Below, one piece after another: positions 36,939-45,387 of a stretch of 64,000 nucleotides of DNA. The first letter of the stretch is position 1, and every line of letters starts with the position of its first letter. A program made the translations under genes and the position numbers. Source of the stretch: Paraferrimonas sp. SM1919 (GTDB lineage Bacteria > Pseudomonadota > Gammaproteobacteria > Enterobacterales > Shewanellaceae); assembly GCF_010993985.1 (NCBI RefSeq), contig NZ_WINH01000010.1, positions 83,690 to 147,689 of the forward strand, read 5' to 3'. The notes under the pieces are model-generated. The model was given only the letters and a program-made list of their open reading frames with translations. It made no database searches and was not told the DNA's origin.

Positions 36939-39575
36939 ATGAAATTAACAGTATTGTTGTTCACCGTTATGCTGATCAGTCCAGTGGCTTTGGGCTCTGA
37001 CGTCACGGCAAAACGGTTTGATAACTTATTAATATGGGATAAAGGGGTATATCAACAACACCCTCATCTTAAATTGGTATACCAAAATCTTCAGCAACAG
37101 TTCTCTGAAGCGGTTACTTATGCGGAAAATTATGATTATAGTCATAGGTCACAGTTAATTAAATTAGACTTTAAATTAGACCAAGAAGATAAAGTCAATA
37201 CCAGCCAACGGCAATTAGACAAGCAAAATAAAGCGTTTCAAGAGTTGCTAACTAATACCTTACCCAAGCTCGCTTATGCGTATCATACACCTTCACCAAC
37301 CTCAAATAAGTTCTATAAAAACCCTAAAATCAAACAACAGTATTTGAATATTTTAGAATATGCCTATCAACGGGGGGTAAATGAACAGGCATGGATAGTG
37401 GATCATGGTGGTACTATCAGCAAAAAATTACTTGCTCAAGGATTTAACAGACCTGCCGGTGACTTATCTAGTATGTCTTTGCATTTGGGAGGTTTAGCGC
37501 AATCAATATTTTTGATGCGCAATGAACTTCAACAAGCACGATTGCTTGATAAATACCGTAAAGTGTTAGCACACTTGGTGATCAACAATGCGGTTATGGC
37601 TGGTAGCTTTTTTGAATATGCCAATGACGTGACTGTGGCGGCATGGAAAATAAAGCAAAATAACAATCTGAAGCCCTATTATCTTAATGCTGATGGTATG
37701 CGCTTATTTGTGGATTATTTTGTTCCTTACTTTTTGCTCCTTGACGATCCTGTGCAAAAGGCAAAAATGGCTGATGTGCTTATAAATGTTGCAAAAACCA
37801 ATATTGCAGTGTTACCGGGTGCCCAAGGAACCATTAAGCCTGATGGCAGTGGTTTTCATCATCAAAATGCGTACATTGGAGCTTATGCACCGTTTACATT
37901 AGAAGCCATGGCACAGTTAATATATTTAACGGCTGGTGACATTGAATATACAGAGCAGCAAAAACAAGCATTGAAATTAGCATTAACTTCATTCAGGGAG
38001 ATGATGCATAACTACACCGTATCTAATAGCCTGAGTGGCCGACTTATCAATAATGATAGTGCCGCAGCAGCGATAGCGATTAATAAGGCAATGGCTTTCT
38101 TAGGCCACCCTGATGGCATAAATGATCACCAAATGCAGGCTAGTTTTAAAGAGTTTTATGATGAGACATTTGTAAGCAACGTCACTAATGCTCAGCTTCT
38201 TTATGAGGGGAAGCGCGGTGTGGATATTAGAGGCTTAGGCATTTTCAGTTTATTAGCTGAGGTAGATAAAACCGCCACGCCTAAATTGCAATCTCCGCAA
38301 GGACTCTATGTCAAACCCTATGCCAATGCTGGATTTGTCCATGGCAAGCAGTGGATGGCGACAATTAAAGGGTTCAGTCAATATTTATGGGATTACGAAG
38401 GGCCAATCAATAAGCGTCAGAATAGTTTCGGACAAAATTGGTCCTATGGCTTATTAGAACTGCAAGTGGGCGATCAAGCCATGACCAAGGTCGCCTCTGG
38501 TCTTGACATAGAACATGGCTTTGATTGGTACCATATGCCAGGCACAACGGCTTCTTACTATCCAATAGTTAAGCGTGACAAGAGAGAATTAGTCAAGTTA
38601 CGCTCGCAACATAAAATTAAGCCTAAAGATCCACAGCGTAATTACAATCAACGAACATTTGTTGGTGGTGTAAGTGCGAAAGGATTGGGGATCTTCGCTA
38701 TTGACTTACAAGCTGTAGCGTTTGATAAACCCACTAATTTGACTGCGAGAAAAAGTTATTTTGTTATTGATGATAAGATCATTGCCATTGGAACAGATAT
38801 TAACGGGGGTACTCAAATTGATCCTACGCATACGACGTTGTTCCAAACCAAGGTGACACCAAAGGCACTATCAGCCGTTAATTGGCTTAATGGTAAAGCA
38901 TTAAATAAAAAAATAAATATTGAGTTAGATGGTCAGCAAGCGCACTCATTTATTGATGCCGTGGGTAATAGTTACTTACTGAGGAAGACGAATGCCAAAG
39001 TGCACGCAAAACTGCAACAACAACAGTCATTAACTCCACGATACAAAAAGACCACAGGCGATTACTACAGTGTTTATCTTGATCATGGGATCCAGCCACA
39101 AGCTCACTATTATGAATATGTGGTCTTACCCCAATCGAAGGCAGCAACAACGCCACTAAAAACCCTTCAAGAGCTAGAACAGTGGTATCAAGTTGAGTCC
39201 ACTGCCGGTGTTCATGCTGTGAGCTTTTTAAAACAACAAGCTCAAGCCTATGCTTTTTATGAAACGTCAATTACTCCCAATAATATGATAGTGCAAACCG
39301 TTAATATGCAATCATTGGTATTAACTCAGTCTCAAGAGAAGCAGTTACAATTGTTTGTTAGTGTGCCTGATTTAGGCTGGCAGCCATCAAAAGTGGCAGA
39401 AGGCATAAAATATGATAATGCACAAACAGCAACCCACGCTCTAGAAGTGACCTTGAGAGGGCGTTGGCAAAGTACTGATGCCAAAACAAAAATTCGTTAT
39501 CAAGCAGATACCACCATTGTGACACTGAGTTGTAAAGATGGCAAAACAGTAACGCTAGCACTGAAAAGAGCTTGA
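36939..39575 (+). CDS. Polysaccharide lyase family 8, chondroitin ABC lyase-like
   Basis: This 878-residue secreted enzyme has a signal peptide (LLFTVMLISPVALGS). Residues about 30-400 form the alpha/alpha toroid and the rest form the beta-sandwich domains of PL8 lyases, which cleave hyaluronan, chondroitin or related glycosaminoglycans by beta-elimination. The catalytic pattern of chondroitin ABC lyases is visible: H308 and Y315 in DGSGFHHQNAYIGAY (seven apart, as H501/Y508 in the Proteus enzyme) and R368 in SLSGRLINND, at almost the same spacing as R560. The catalytic glutamate could not be assigned. Proteus ABC lyase I is about 1000 residues, so this one lacks the extra N-terminal binding domain. 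It opens the sulfatase/fucosidase/lyase island. Confidence 0.85.
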   Translation: MKLTVLLFTVMLISPVALGSDVTAKRFDNLLIWDKGVYQQHPHLKLVYQNLQQQFSEAVTYAENYDYSHRSQLIKLDFKLDQEDKVNTSQRQLDKQNKAFQELLTNTLPKLAYAYHTPSPTSNKFYKNPKIKQQYLNILEYAYQRGVNEQAWIVDHGGTISKKLLAQGFNRPAGDLSSMSLHLGGLAQSIFLMRNELQQARLLDKYRKVLAHLVINNAVMAGSFFEYANDVTVAAWKIKQNNNLKPYYLNADGMRLFVDYFVPYFLLLDDPVQKAKMADVLINVAKTNIAVLPGAQGTIKPDGSGFHHQNAYIGAYAPFTLEAMAQLIYLTAGDIEYTEQQKQALKLALTSFREMMHNYTVSNSLSGRLINNDSAAAAIAINKAMAFLGHPDGINDHQMQASFKEFYDETFVSNVTNAQLLYEGKRGVDIRGLGIFSLLAEVDKTATPKLQSPQGLYVKPYANAGFVHGKQWMATIKGFSQYLWDYEGPINKRQNSFGQNWSYGLLELQVGDQAMTKVASGLDIEHGFDWYHMPGTTASYYPIVKRDKRELVKLRSQHKIKPKDPQRNYNQRTFVGGVSAKGLGIFAIDLQAVAFDKPTNLTARKSYFVIDDKIIAIGTDINGGTQIDPTHTTLFQTKVTPKALSAVNWLNGKALNKKINIELDGQQAHSFIDAVGNSYLLRKTNAKVHAKLQQQQSLTPRYKKTTGDYYSVYLDHGIQPQAHYYEYVVLPQSKAATTPLKTLQELEQWYQVESTAGVHAVSFLKQQAQAYAFYETSITPNNMIVQTVNMQSLVLTQSQEKQLQLFVSVPDLGWQPSKVAEGIKYDNAQTATHALEVTLRGRWQSTDAKTKIRYQADTTIVTLSCKDGKTVTLALKRA

Positions 39576-39597
39576 ATGTCACTATTTTAAATAAGTT

Positions 39598-39620
39598 GAT
39601 GGGGATAAATTGTCCCCATC
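39598..39620 (+). terminator. Hairpin after PL8 lyase gene
   Basis: GATGGGGA pairs with TCCCCATC around seven bases, 22 nt after the stop. There is no T-run, so its role as a terminator is uncertain. Confidence 0.45.
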
Positions 39621-39718
39621 TCATGAGTTAATGTTGCTGCCACATTGGTTAATTTACTTAGCCTTTAGAACGGTTTAAGATCTTGTTTATTAGTCACTAA
39701 CGTAAATAAGATTTCCCT

Positions 39719-40327
39719 TTGTTAAATACTCCAATAGTTATTTTTGACTTTGAAACCACTGGTTTATCCATCGAAAATGGTGATCGTGCGATTGAAATTG
39801 GCGCGGTAAAACTTGAGCGTGGCGTAGAAGTGTCCAATTTTTCTAAACTCATGAACCCTGGTTTTAGGGTCAGCAGTTTTATTGAGGATTACACAGGTAT
39901 AAGTAATGCCATGTTAGCTCAAGCCCAATCTAATGCAGTGGTCATGAATGAGTTTGCAGAGTTTATTGAAGGTTGCGACTTAGTGGCGCACAATGCCAGC
40001 TTTGATCAGCGTTTTTTAGAAATGGAGTTGGCAAAAATAAACAGAAAATTTAATGGTGATATGTTTTGTTCGTTATTACTTTCAAGAAGGCTGATTCAAG
40101 AGGCCCCCAGCCATAAACTTGGTGAGTTAGTGAGGTATTTAGACTTACCGATGCAAGGCTGTTTTCATCGGGCCTTAGATGATGCCAGAGTCACCGGCCA
40201 CCTGTGGCAGCACATGTTAGCATTAGTCAGTGGTCACCTAAACGGTCAAGTAATGGACAAGCCTCTCATTAATAAGCTATCAAAGCTTCCTAAAGCTAAG
40301 ATATATCAGTACCTAACAAGTTTATAA
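39719..40327 (+). CDS. DnaQ-like DEDDh 3'-5' exonuclease
   Basis: This 202-residue protein has the DEDDh exonuclease fold. Exo I is VIFDFETTGLS with the D-x-E pair (residues 9-11), Exo II is LVAHNASFDQRFLE, and Exo III is HRALDDARVTG with the catalytic histidine. It resembles the epsilon subunit of DNA polymerase III or RNase T-like enzymes, but lacks an evident polymerase-binding tail; single-domain paralogues of this type are common in Shewanella. The start is unusual: TTG 39719 is the only start codon before the first motif, because a stop lies four codons upstream, and no clear ribosome site precedes it. Confidence 0.85.
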   Translation: MLNTPIVIFDFETTGLSIENGDRAIEIGAVKLERGVEVSNFSKLMNPGFRVSSFIEDYTGISNAMLAQAQSNAVVMNEFAEFIEGCDLVAHNASFDQRFLEMELAKINRKFNGDMFCSLLLSRRLIQEAPSHKLGELVRYLDLPMQGCFHRALDDARVTGHLWQHMLALVSGHLNGQVMDKPLINKLSKLPKAKIYQYLTSL

Positions 40328-40339
40328 CCCACAATAAAA

Positions 40340-40364
40340 TGTGCCCCTATTAAGTAGAGGCACA
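40340..40364. terminator. Hairpin between convergent genes
   Basis: TGTGCCCCT pairs with AGAGGCACA (one mismatch). Read on the minus strand it is followed by TTTTATT, so it probably ends the small secreted-protein gene and may serve the exonuclease gene too. Confidence 0.6.
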
Positions 40365-40370
40365 AAAGAT

Positions 40371-40613
40371 TTATTTAATAAACGCTTTAATTTCAGACAT
40401 TGAAGCAAATTTCTTAAATCCAGAAGACTCCATGTCAAAATTAACGCACTCGAGGATAACCGCGTCGGCATTTTCTTCTCCCTCGGCGTAATCAACACAG
40501 TAGTTGAAAGAGTCTTTTACAAATTCGACGCTTGGCTTTTCTTCATAGGACTGTGCCTCATCAGCATAGGCAATGTTTGCAAAACAAAGAGCCAATAAAA
40601 CCAGATATTTCAT
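40371..40613 (-). CDS. Small secreted acidic protein
   Basis: The product has 80 residues from ATG 40613, which is supported by AAAGGA eight bases upstream; the longer frame from 40646 lacks such a site. The first 18 residues are a signal peptide (MKYLVLLALCFANIAYA-DE). The mature protein is about 62 residues, acidic, with two cysteines (NYCVDY and LECVNF) that could form a disulfide. No family is recognised. It converges on the exonuclease gene. Confidence 0.68.
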   Translation of the reverse strand: MKYLVLLALCFANIAYADEAQSYEEKPSVEFVKDSFNYCVDYAEGEENADAVILECVNFDMESSGFKKFASMSEIKAFIK

Positions 40614-40746
40614 TGTTATTATCCTTTTACTTGAAAGTAAAGCCAATGTATTGCTAAGTAGGCCTTAGGTAAAATCATAAATTTTTGTCAATATGATAAA
40701 TGCTCTGAATGAAAACCGTTGTTAGCGAGTAAAATTTAAAATTGAA

Positions 40747-41406
40747 CTATTGCGGAGGATCGAGTCTATTCGCTGCAGAGTTGTTGACCCTGAACCAGCC
40801 GGCAATAGAGTGCCGTTGGCGATTAGCCGCAGAAACTTCATGGGGAAATTGCTCGCTTAAAAATATCACTAAGGTGCCTAACTCAGGCAAAATATGAGTT
40901 CCAACGGTATCGTTATCATCTTGATAGATGACTAGGTGCCCACCATCCTGTTCTAACCAATCACGGTTTAAATAAGTTACCAACGTCAGCACCCGATTTT
41001 TTTGACCTTTAAAGGCATCGACATGACGTTTATAAAAATCGCCAATCTCATATTTTGCTATTTGACTTTCAAATGAATAAAGCCCCAGCATCAAAGAGCG
41101 GTTTAGATGCAATTGTAATTTTTCACACCATGCTAGCCATTGTTGTTCAATGTCATTGGCACCGTTAATCCAATAAATACTGTCTCGACGGATTGCATCA
41201 TTGCTGATTTGTTGCTGGTCTCGTCCAATTCTAGCGGTGTGAAATTGTGAGTCGGTTAACTCCTGAACATAACCTTCAAGGGCGTTTGCCATGGCTGAAG
41301 GTATCGCATTTTTAACGACACAGTATCCTTCCTTATAGAGAGCATCGGCAATATAGTTAAACAGTTCGTCATCCCTTTGAAATGATGAGATAAGTTTGTT
41401 TTTCAT
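40747..41406 (-). CDS. 2OG-Fe(II) oxygenase (prolyl 4-hydroxylase-like)
   Basis: This 219-residue cytoplasmic protein has the double-stranded beta-helix dioxygenase signature: iron ligands H128 and D130 in FYKRHVDAFKG, distal H189 in QFPHEVSAANR, and the 2-oxoglutarate-binding R198 in RQRHSIAGWFR. It matches the family of small bacterial P4H-like oxygenases that may hydroxylate EF-Tu or other protein targets. It is a single gene, divergent from the sulfatase. There is no sign of a role in polysaccharide breakdown, so its position within that island may be incidental. Confidence 0.85.
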   Translation of the reverse strand: MKNKLISSFQRDDELFNYIADALYKEGYCVVKNAIPSAMANALEGYVQELTDSQFHTARIGRDQQQISNDAIRRDSIYWINGANDIEQQWLAWCEKLQLHLNRSLMLGLYSFESQIAKYEIGDFYKRHVDAFKGQKNRVLTLVTYLNRDWLEQDGGHLVIYQDDNDTVGTHILPELGTLVIFLSEQFPHEVSAANRQRHSIAGWFRVNNSAANRLDPPQ

Positions 41407-41798
41407 GGTGGTTAAAAAATAATGAATGGTAAATGGAACAACAATTGATTGGGCCCAAAAAAGCGAACATTAAGTGAGACAGTAAAAATTGCCTAGCTAA
41501 TAATATTTGTCGTGTCGACACAACTTACTAAGTGCGAGATTGCAATGGGAAGGGCGCGGTACTGAGGAGGCTAGCAGCGCTAGCAAGTTGAAATGACGAC
41601 GACTTTAAAAGACCAAGCTGCAAATCATCAATTAACTCGCCTTAACGATTTTTTAAATATGCTGAACTAGGTTACTGCTGAAAAGTTCAAGTATGAAACC
41701 TATGTCTTTGATATTAATAGGTTTGGTCGATACGATAATGCAGTAACAATCGACCTTTATTAAAGGTGAAGTAAACACTGTGTTGAAAAGGAATTCAA
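41407..41798. other. Intergenic region upstream of sulfatase
   Basis: About 390 bases contain no convincing gene. A ten-base palindrome GTGTCGACAC lies at about 41514-41523. A 24-codon frame (ATG near 41593) has no family match and is not called. An AAAAGGA ribosome site precedes the sulfatase start. Confidence 0.4.
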
Positions 41799-43418
41799 AT
41801 GATAACAAAAACTCTAATTGCAGCACTGACCATAATTTTGCTCGTTGGCTGTCATCAACAACAGAGTCAAGCCAAGGTGGCACAAGCTAGACCGAATATT
41901 ATCTTTATTCTTACCGACGATCAGCGCTATGACGAATTAGGCGTGGTTAACCCTATTTTGAACACGCCTCACCTTGATGCAATGGCCCATGATGGTGTTC
42001 GCTTCGAAAATGCTTTTGTTACGACTTCTTTATGCTCACCCAGTCGTGCCACCATTTTAACCGGGCAATATACCCACAACCATGGCGTTGTCGATAATAA
42101 TAAAGCCGGTAATATTGATAAACTTAGTTTTTTCCCAGAATATCTCCAGCAAGGAGGCTACCAAACTGCCTTCATTGGCAAGTGGCACATGGGGGGGCAT
42201 GGTGATGACCCACAGCCGGGCTTTGATTATTGGCTAAGCTTTAAAGGACAGGGTAATTACACTCCTGTAGATGTGTATGGCAACCCAAGTTTGTTTAACA
42301 TTAATGGTGAGCATGTCCAACAAAAAGGTTACATTACCGATGAGTTGACCGATTACTCAATTCAATGGTTAGAAAGCACCAAATCGCAACAAAAACCCTT
42401 TATGCTCTACCTTTCCCATAAAGCAGTGCACTCCATTTTTACCCCGGCAGAGCGCCACAAAGACCTGTATCAGGATGTCACTATCCCTGTTCCGGTTACT
42501 CAACCAGATAGCGCCGAAAACCGCAAAGGTAAGCCAATGTGGGTAATTAACCAGCGTAATAGTTACCACGGTGTTGATTACCCTTATCACGGTATTATGG
42601 AAGAGCTGATGACTGGTTTTAACGTCCAAGAGTTTAAACGACGTTATCATCAAGCTATTGCTGCGGTGGATGATTCCGTGGGGAAAATCCGTCAATGGCT
42701 AGTCAAAAATCAATTAAGTGATAACACTTACATTATCTTTATGGGGGATAACGGCTTTATGTTCGGTGAGCATGGCTTAATTGATAAACGCAATGCCTAT
42801 GAAGAGTCGATCCGGGTTCCTATGCTTATTGTCGGCCCAACCATTAAAAAGAACTCGGTCATGGGCGAGATTGTGGCCAATTTAGATATTGCCCCAACTA
42901 TTTTGGATATCGCGGGCTTAGCGAGCCCCCAACAATTTGAAGGTCAAAGTTACTTGCCAATTGCCTCGGGTGAAACCGTGCAAGATTGGCGTACTGAGCT
43001 TCTCTATGAATACTACTGGGAGTTTAATTATCCCCATACCCCAACCACCTTCGCACTGCGAGGGCAGCGTTATAAATTGATTCAATACCATGGCGTGTGG
43101 GATACCGAAGAGCTTTATGACATTCAAAATGATCCCCTCGAGCAACATAACCTGATCGATGATGAAAGCCTAACGGCCATTAAGGTTGAAATGCGCAGGA
43201 AGCTGTTTGCGCAGCTTGCGAATAACAAAGGTGAGCATACCATCCCTTATACCGAAAAATATAACTCAGGAGCGGTGTACAAAGGTAAGGGCGGCCCAGC
43301 ACAAGCGGATGCACCTAGCCACTGGTATCGACAGCTCAATGGCCCTGATGCCAATCAGCACGAAATTCCAGATGGCCCAGGCAAAGCGGCAAAGGTCAAA
43401 GCCTACAAAGAGATCTAA
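41799..43418 (+). CDS. S1-family sulfatase lipoprotein
   Basis: This 539-residue arylsulfatase-type enzyme has a lipobox (LLVGC, C18). Calcium ligands D40-D41 lie in FILTDDQRYD, and the formylglycine cysteine is C79 in SLCSPSRATILTGQYTHNHG, the C-x-P-S-R signature matured by a formylglycine-generating enzyme. Further conserved histidines lie in GKWHMGGHG and FMGDNGFMFGEHG. The C-S-P-S-R context and N-H-G resemble the subfamily that includes N-acetylglucosamine-6-O-sulfatases, but subfamily is uncertain. It should strip sulfate from the glycan attacked by the neighbouring lyases and fucosidase. The maturase gene is not in this window. Confidence 0.93.
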   Translation: MITKTLIAALTIILLVGCHQQQSQAKVAQARPNIIFILTDDQRYDELGVVNPILNTPHLDAMAHDGVRFENAFVTTSLCSPSRATILTGQYTHNHGVVDNNKAGNIDKLSFFPEYLQQGGYQTAFIGKWHMGGHGDDPQPGFDYWLSFKGQGNYTPVDVYGNPSLFNINGEHVQQKGYITDELTDYSIQWLESTKSQQKPFMLYLSHKAVHSIFTPAERHKDLYQDVTIPVPVTQPDSAENRKGKPMWVINQRNSYHGVDYPYHGIMEELMTGFNVQEFKRRYHQAIAAVDDSVGKIRQWLVKNQLSDNTYIIFMGDNGFMFGEHGLIDKRNAYEESIRVPMLIVGPTIKKNSVMGEIVANLDIAPTILDIAGLASPQQFEGQSYLPIASGETVQDWRTELLYEYYWEFNYPHTPTTFALRGQRYKLIQYHGVWDTEELYDIQNDPLEQHNLIDDESLTAIKVEMRRKLFAQLANNKGEHTIPYTEKYNSGAVYKGKGGPAQADAPSHWYRQLNGPDANQHEIPDGPGKAAKVKAYKEI

Positions 43419-43754
43419 ACAGCGGCTTCAGGCGATGGCGTACGCGCTACTGGTGGCACGCAAAGCGGTTGCTAATGACCGTTTATTTATGGGGTATCGC
43501 CAAAGCGAACAAGCTAACTTACCGAGTAATGGTAGTGAGTAATTTGATGCATAAATGAAAGCGTATTGTTTTATTTTTCAACGAATCATTACTGGGTTTC
43601 ATTTATGAAACGTGTTTACAGGCTAGATATTAAAGCAAACTCAATCGTGGCAAGGGTTTGAGAGGGATATGAAGGGCTTTAAAGTACCCATTGCTATTAA
43701 AATGCACCATGTTAGCTTGGTGTTGTTAAATAAGTCTAATAATAAGGAAATACC
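43419..43754. other. Intergenic region between sulfatase and fucosidase
   Basis: These 336 bases have no clear gene. CATAAATGAAA (43550-43560) and its exact reverse complement (43597-43607) form an 11-base inverted repeat about 36 bases apart. A TGAAAGCG at 43555 resembles half of the LacI operator but lacks the second half. A short frame running from inside the sulfatase to 43542 is not supported. Confidence 0.4.
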
Positions 43755-45143
43755 ATGCGAAACCTTCATCAATTGAAGTCTTTAGCGGTTGGGGTAGCAT
43801 TGGCTTTAGCTACTGCATGCGAAGCTGCGCCAACTTCTGAAATTCCCAAAGCATTCAATGAGCGAGTGCATACTCCTCAATACGAAGAGCGTATGCAATG
43901 GTTCCGTGATGCCAAATTAGGTATTTTCATCCATTGGGGGATTTATGCTGTCAATGGCATCTCAGAGAGCTGGTCTCTTTATACCGGTATGTTGCCATAT
44001 GAAGAATATATGAAGCAGCTGGATGGCTTCACCGCTCACAATTACGATCCTAAATACTGGGCTCAACTTATTAAAGGCAGCGGTGCTAAATATGCGGTCG
44101 TCACCTCGAAGCACCATGATGGTGTATCTTTGTGGGACAGTAAAGCTCACCAACTCACTACCGCCAATAAAACACCGGCCAAGCGTGATGTGCTTACGCC
44201 ACTGATTAATGAATTTAGAAATCATGACCTTAAAGTAGGTCTTTATTATTCATTAATGGATTGGAGTCACAAAGATTTTCCCACCCGGGAACGAAATGTT
44301 TGGGCTTATCAGCCGAAAGAGTCTCCACAAAAGTGGCAGAAATTTCTAGATTTCAATTTCCAGCAGTATCGTGAACTTGCCGAGCAGTACAACCCTGATC
44401 TGTGGTGGTTTGATGGCCAATGGTGGCTGCCTGATATGTGGCAAAGTGATAAAACCGCGAAGATGTTAAGGGAATACAATCCGAACGTAATTATCAATTC
44501 GCGCTTACCCGGGCAAGAAGATTATGAAACCCCTGAGCAGGGGGTGCCACTGGCATCATTGCCTAATGACATTCCATGGGAACTATGTACCACCATGAAC
44601 GACTCATGGGGATACCAGCCAACAGATACCAACTACAAAACCCCTAAAGATATTATTGATATGTTCACTGACACCATTGGTTTAGGCGGCAACCTGCTAC
44701 TTGATATCGGTCCAAAACCAGATGGCACCATCCCAGCCGAACAAGAGGCGATCCTTAAGGGGTTAGGGCGCTGGGTGAACAAGCATGAGAAGGCCATCTT
44801 TAACACCCGTAAAGGTGTGGATTATAAATACTTCCATGGTCCATCAACGATAGGTAGCGCCCACTATCAACACACCGATTCAGAAGATGAGATTTTATAC
44901 CTTTTCGTTCAGCACAAGCCAAATGGGTCGATTCGTCTTAAAGGTTTAGAGAGTCAAATTGTTCGTGCTTGGGTGGTGGGAAATGGCCAGAAGGTGCCCA
45001 TTCGTCGTGGTACCAGCTATAAAACACCGGGTATTGTTTATATGAATGTACCAGAAACTGCATTAGACCAAGACGTTACTGTTATCGCGATTCGGGTTGC
45101 CGGTAAAGTGAAAATGCAAAAAGAAGATTATCACGCAGGATAA
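43755..45143 (+). CDS. GH29 alpha-L-fucosidase
   Basis: This 462-residue exported enzyme has a signal region VGVALALATACEAAP; C22 may be a lipidation site, although LATAC is a weak lipobox. The GH29 barrel starts with WFRDAKLGIFIHWGIYAV and KYAVVTSKHHDGVSLWDS, both family signatures. The nucleophile aspartate is D220 in DLWWFDGQWW. The later NLLLDIGPKPDGTIP is also typical. It should remove terminal alpha-L-fucose. Its place between a sulfatase and uronic-acid lyases is what suggests a fucosylated, sulfated glycan. The acid/base residue is not conserved enough in GH29 to assign by eye. Confidence 0.93.
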   Translation: MRNLHQLKSLAVGVALALATACEAAPTSEIPKAFNERVHTPQYEERMQWFRDAKLGIFIHWGIYAVNGISESWSLYTGMLPYEEYMKQLDGFTAHNYDPKYWAQLIKGSGAKYAVVTSKHHDGVSLWDSKAHQLTTANKTPAKRDVLTPLINEFRNHDLKVGLYYSLMDWSHKDFPTRERNVWAYQPKESPQKWQKFLDFNFQQYRELAEQYNPDLWWFDGQWWLPDMWQSDKTAKMLREYNPNVIINSRLPGQEDYETPEQGVPLASLPNDIPWELCTTMNDSWGYQPTDTNYKTPKDIIDMFTDTIGLGGNLLLDIGPKPDGTIPAEQEAILKGLGRWVNKHEKAIFNTRKGVDYKYFHGPSTIGSAHYQHTDSEDEILYLFVQHKPNGSIRLKGLESQIVRAWVVGNGQKVPIRRGTSYKTPGIVYMNVPETALDQDVTVIAIRVAGKVKMQKEDYHAG

Positions 45144-45172
45144 TTCGCTGCGATCATAGTTGGTAGCGCTTG

Positions 45173-45197
45173 CAGGCGAAGTATCAATATTCGCCTG
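45173..45197 (+). terminator. Hairpin after fucosidase gene
   Basis: CAGGCGAA pairs with TTCGCCTG around nine bases, 29 nt after the stop. No T-run follows. Confidence 0.4.
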
Positions 45198-45387
45198 TCG
45201 ATACTGTTGATATTCGATGGCTATTAGTATTGCCCATCATCCAGACCAATGGTCACAGCCTATCAACAGGCAAAAGTGATGATGGCCACCGTGAGCAGCA
45301 ACCACTGCATCAGTGAACAAAATTGAATGATAAAAATAACGATAAAGGCCACTCTAGCTGGGCTCTTTTAAGAAATTAGGACGTCGT

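Noticed and set aside
43435..43542. Frame after the sulfatase stop that looks partly protein-like (ARKAVANDRLFMGYRQS)
   Set aside because: It continues from a shifted frame within the sulfatase, has no start of its own and no recognised family; a remnant cannot be excluded.
43555..43562. TGAAAGCG as a third LacI operator in front of the fucosidase
   Set aside because: Only half of the palindrome is present and the rest (TATTGTTT) does not match, so control by the LacI protein is not supported.
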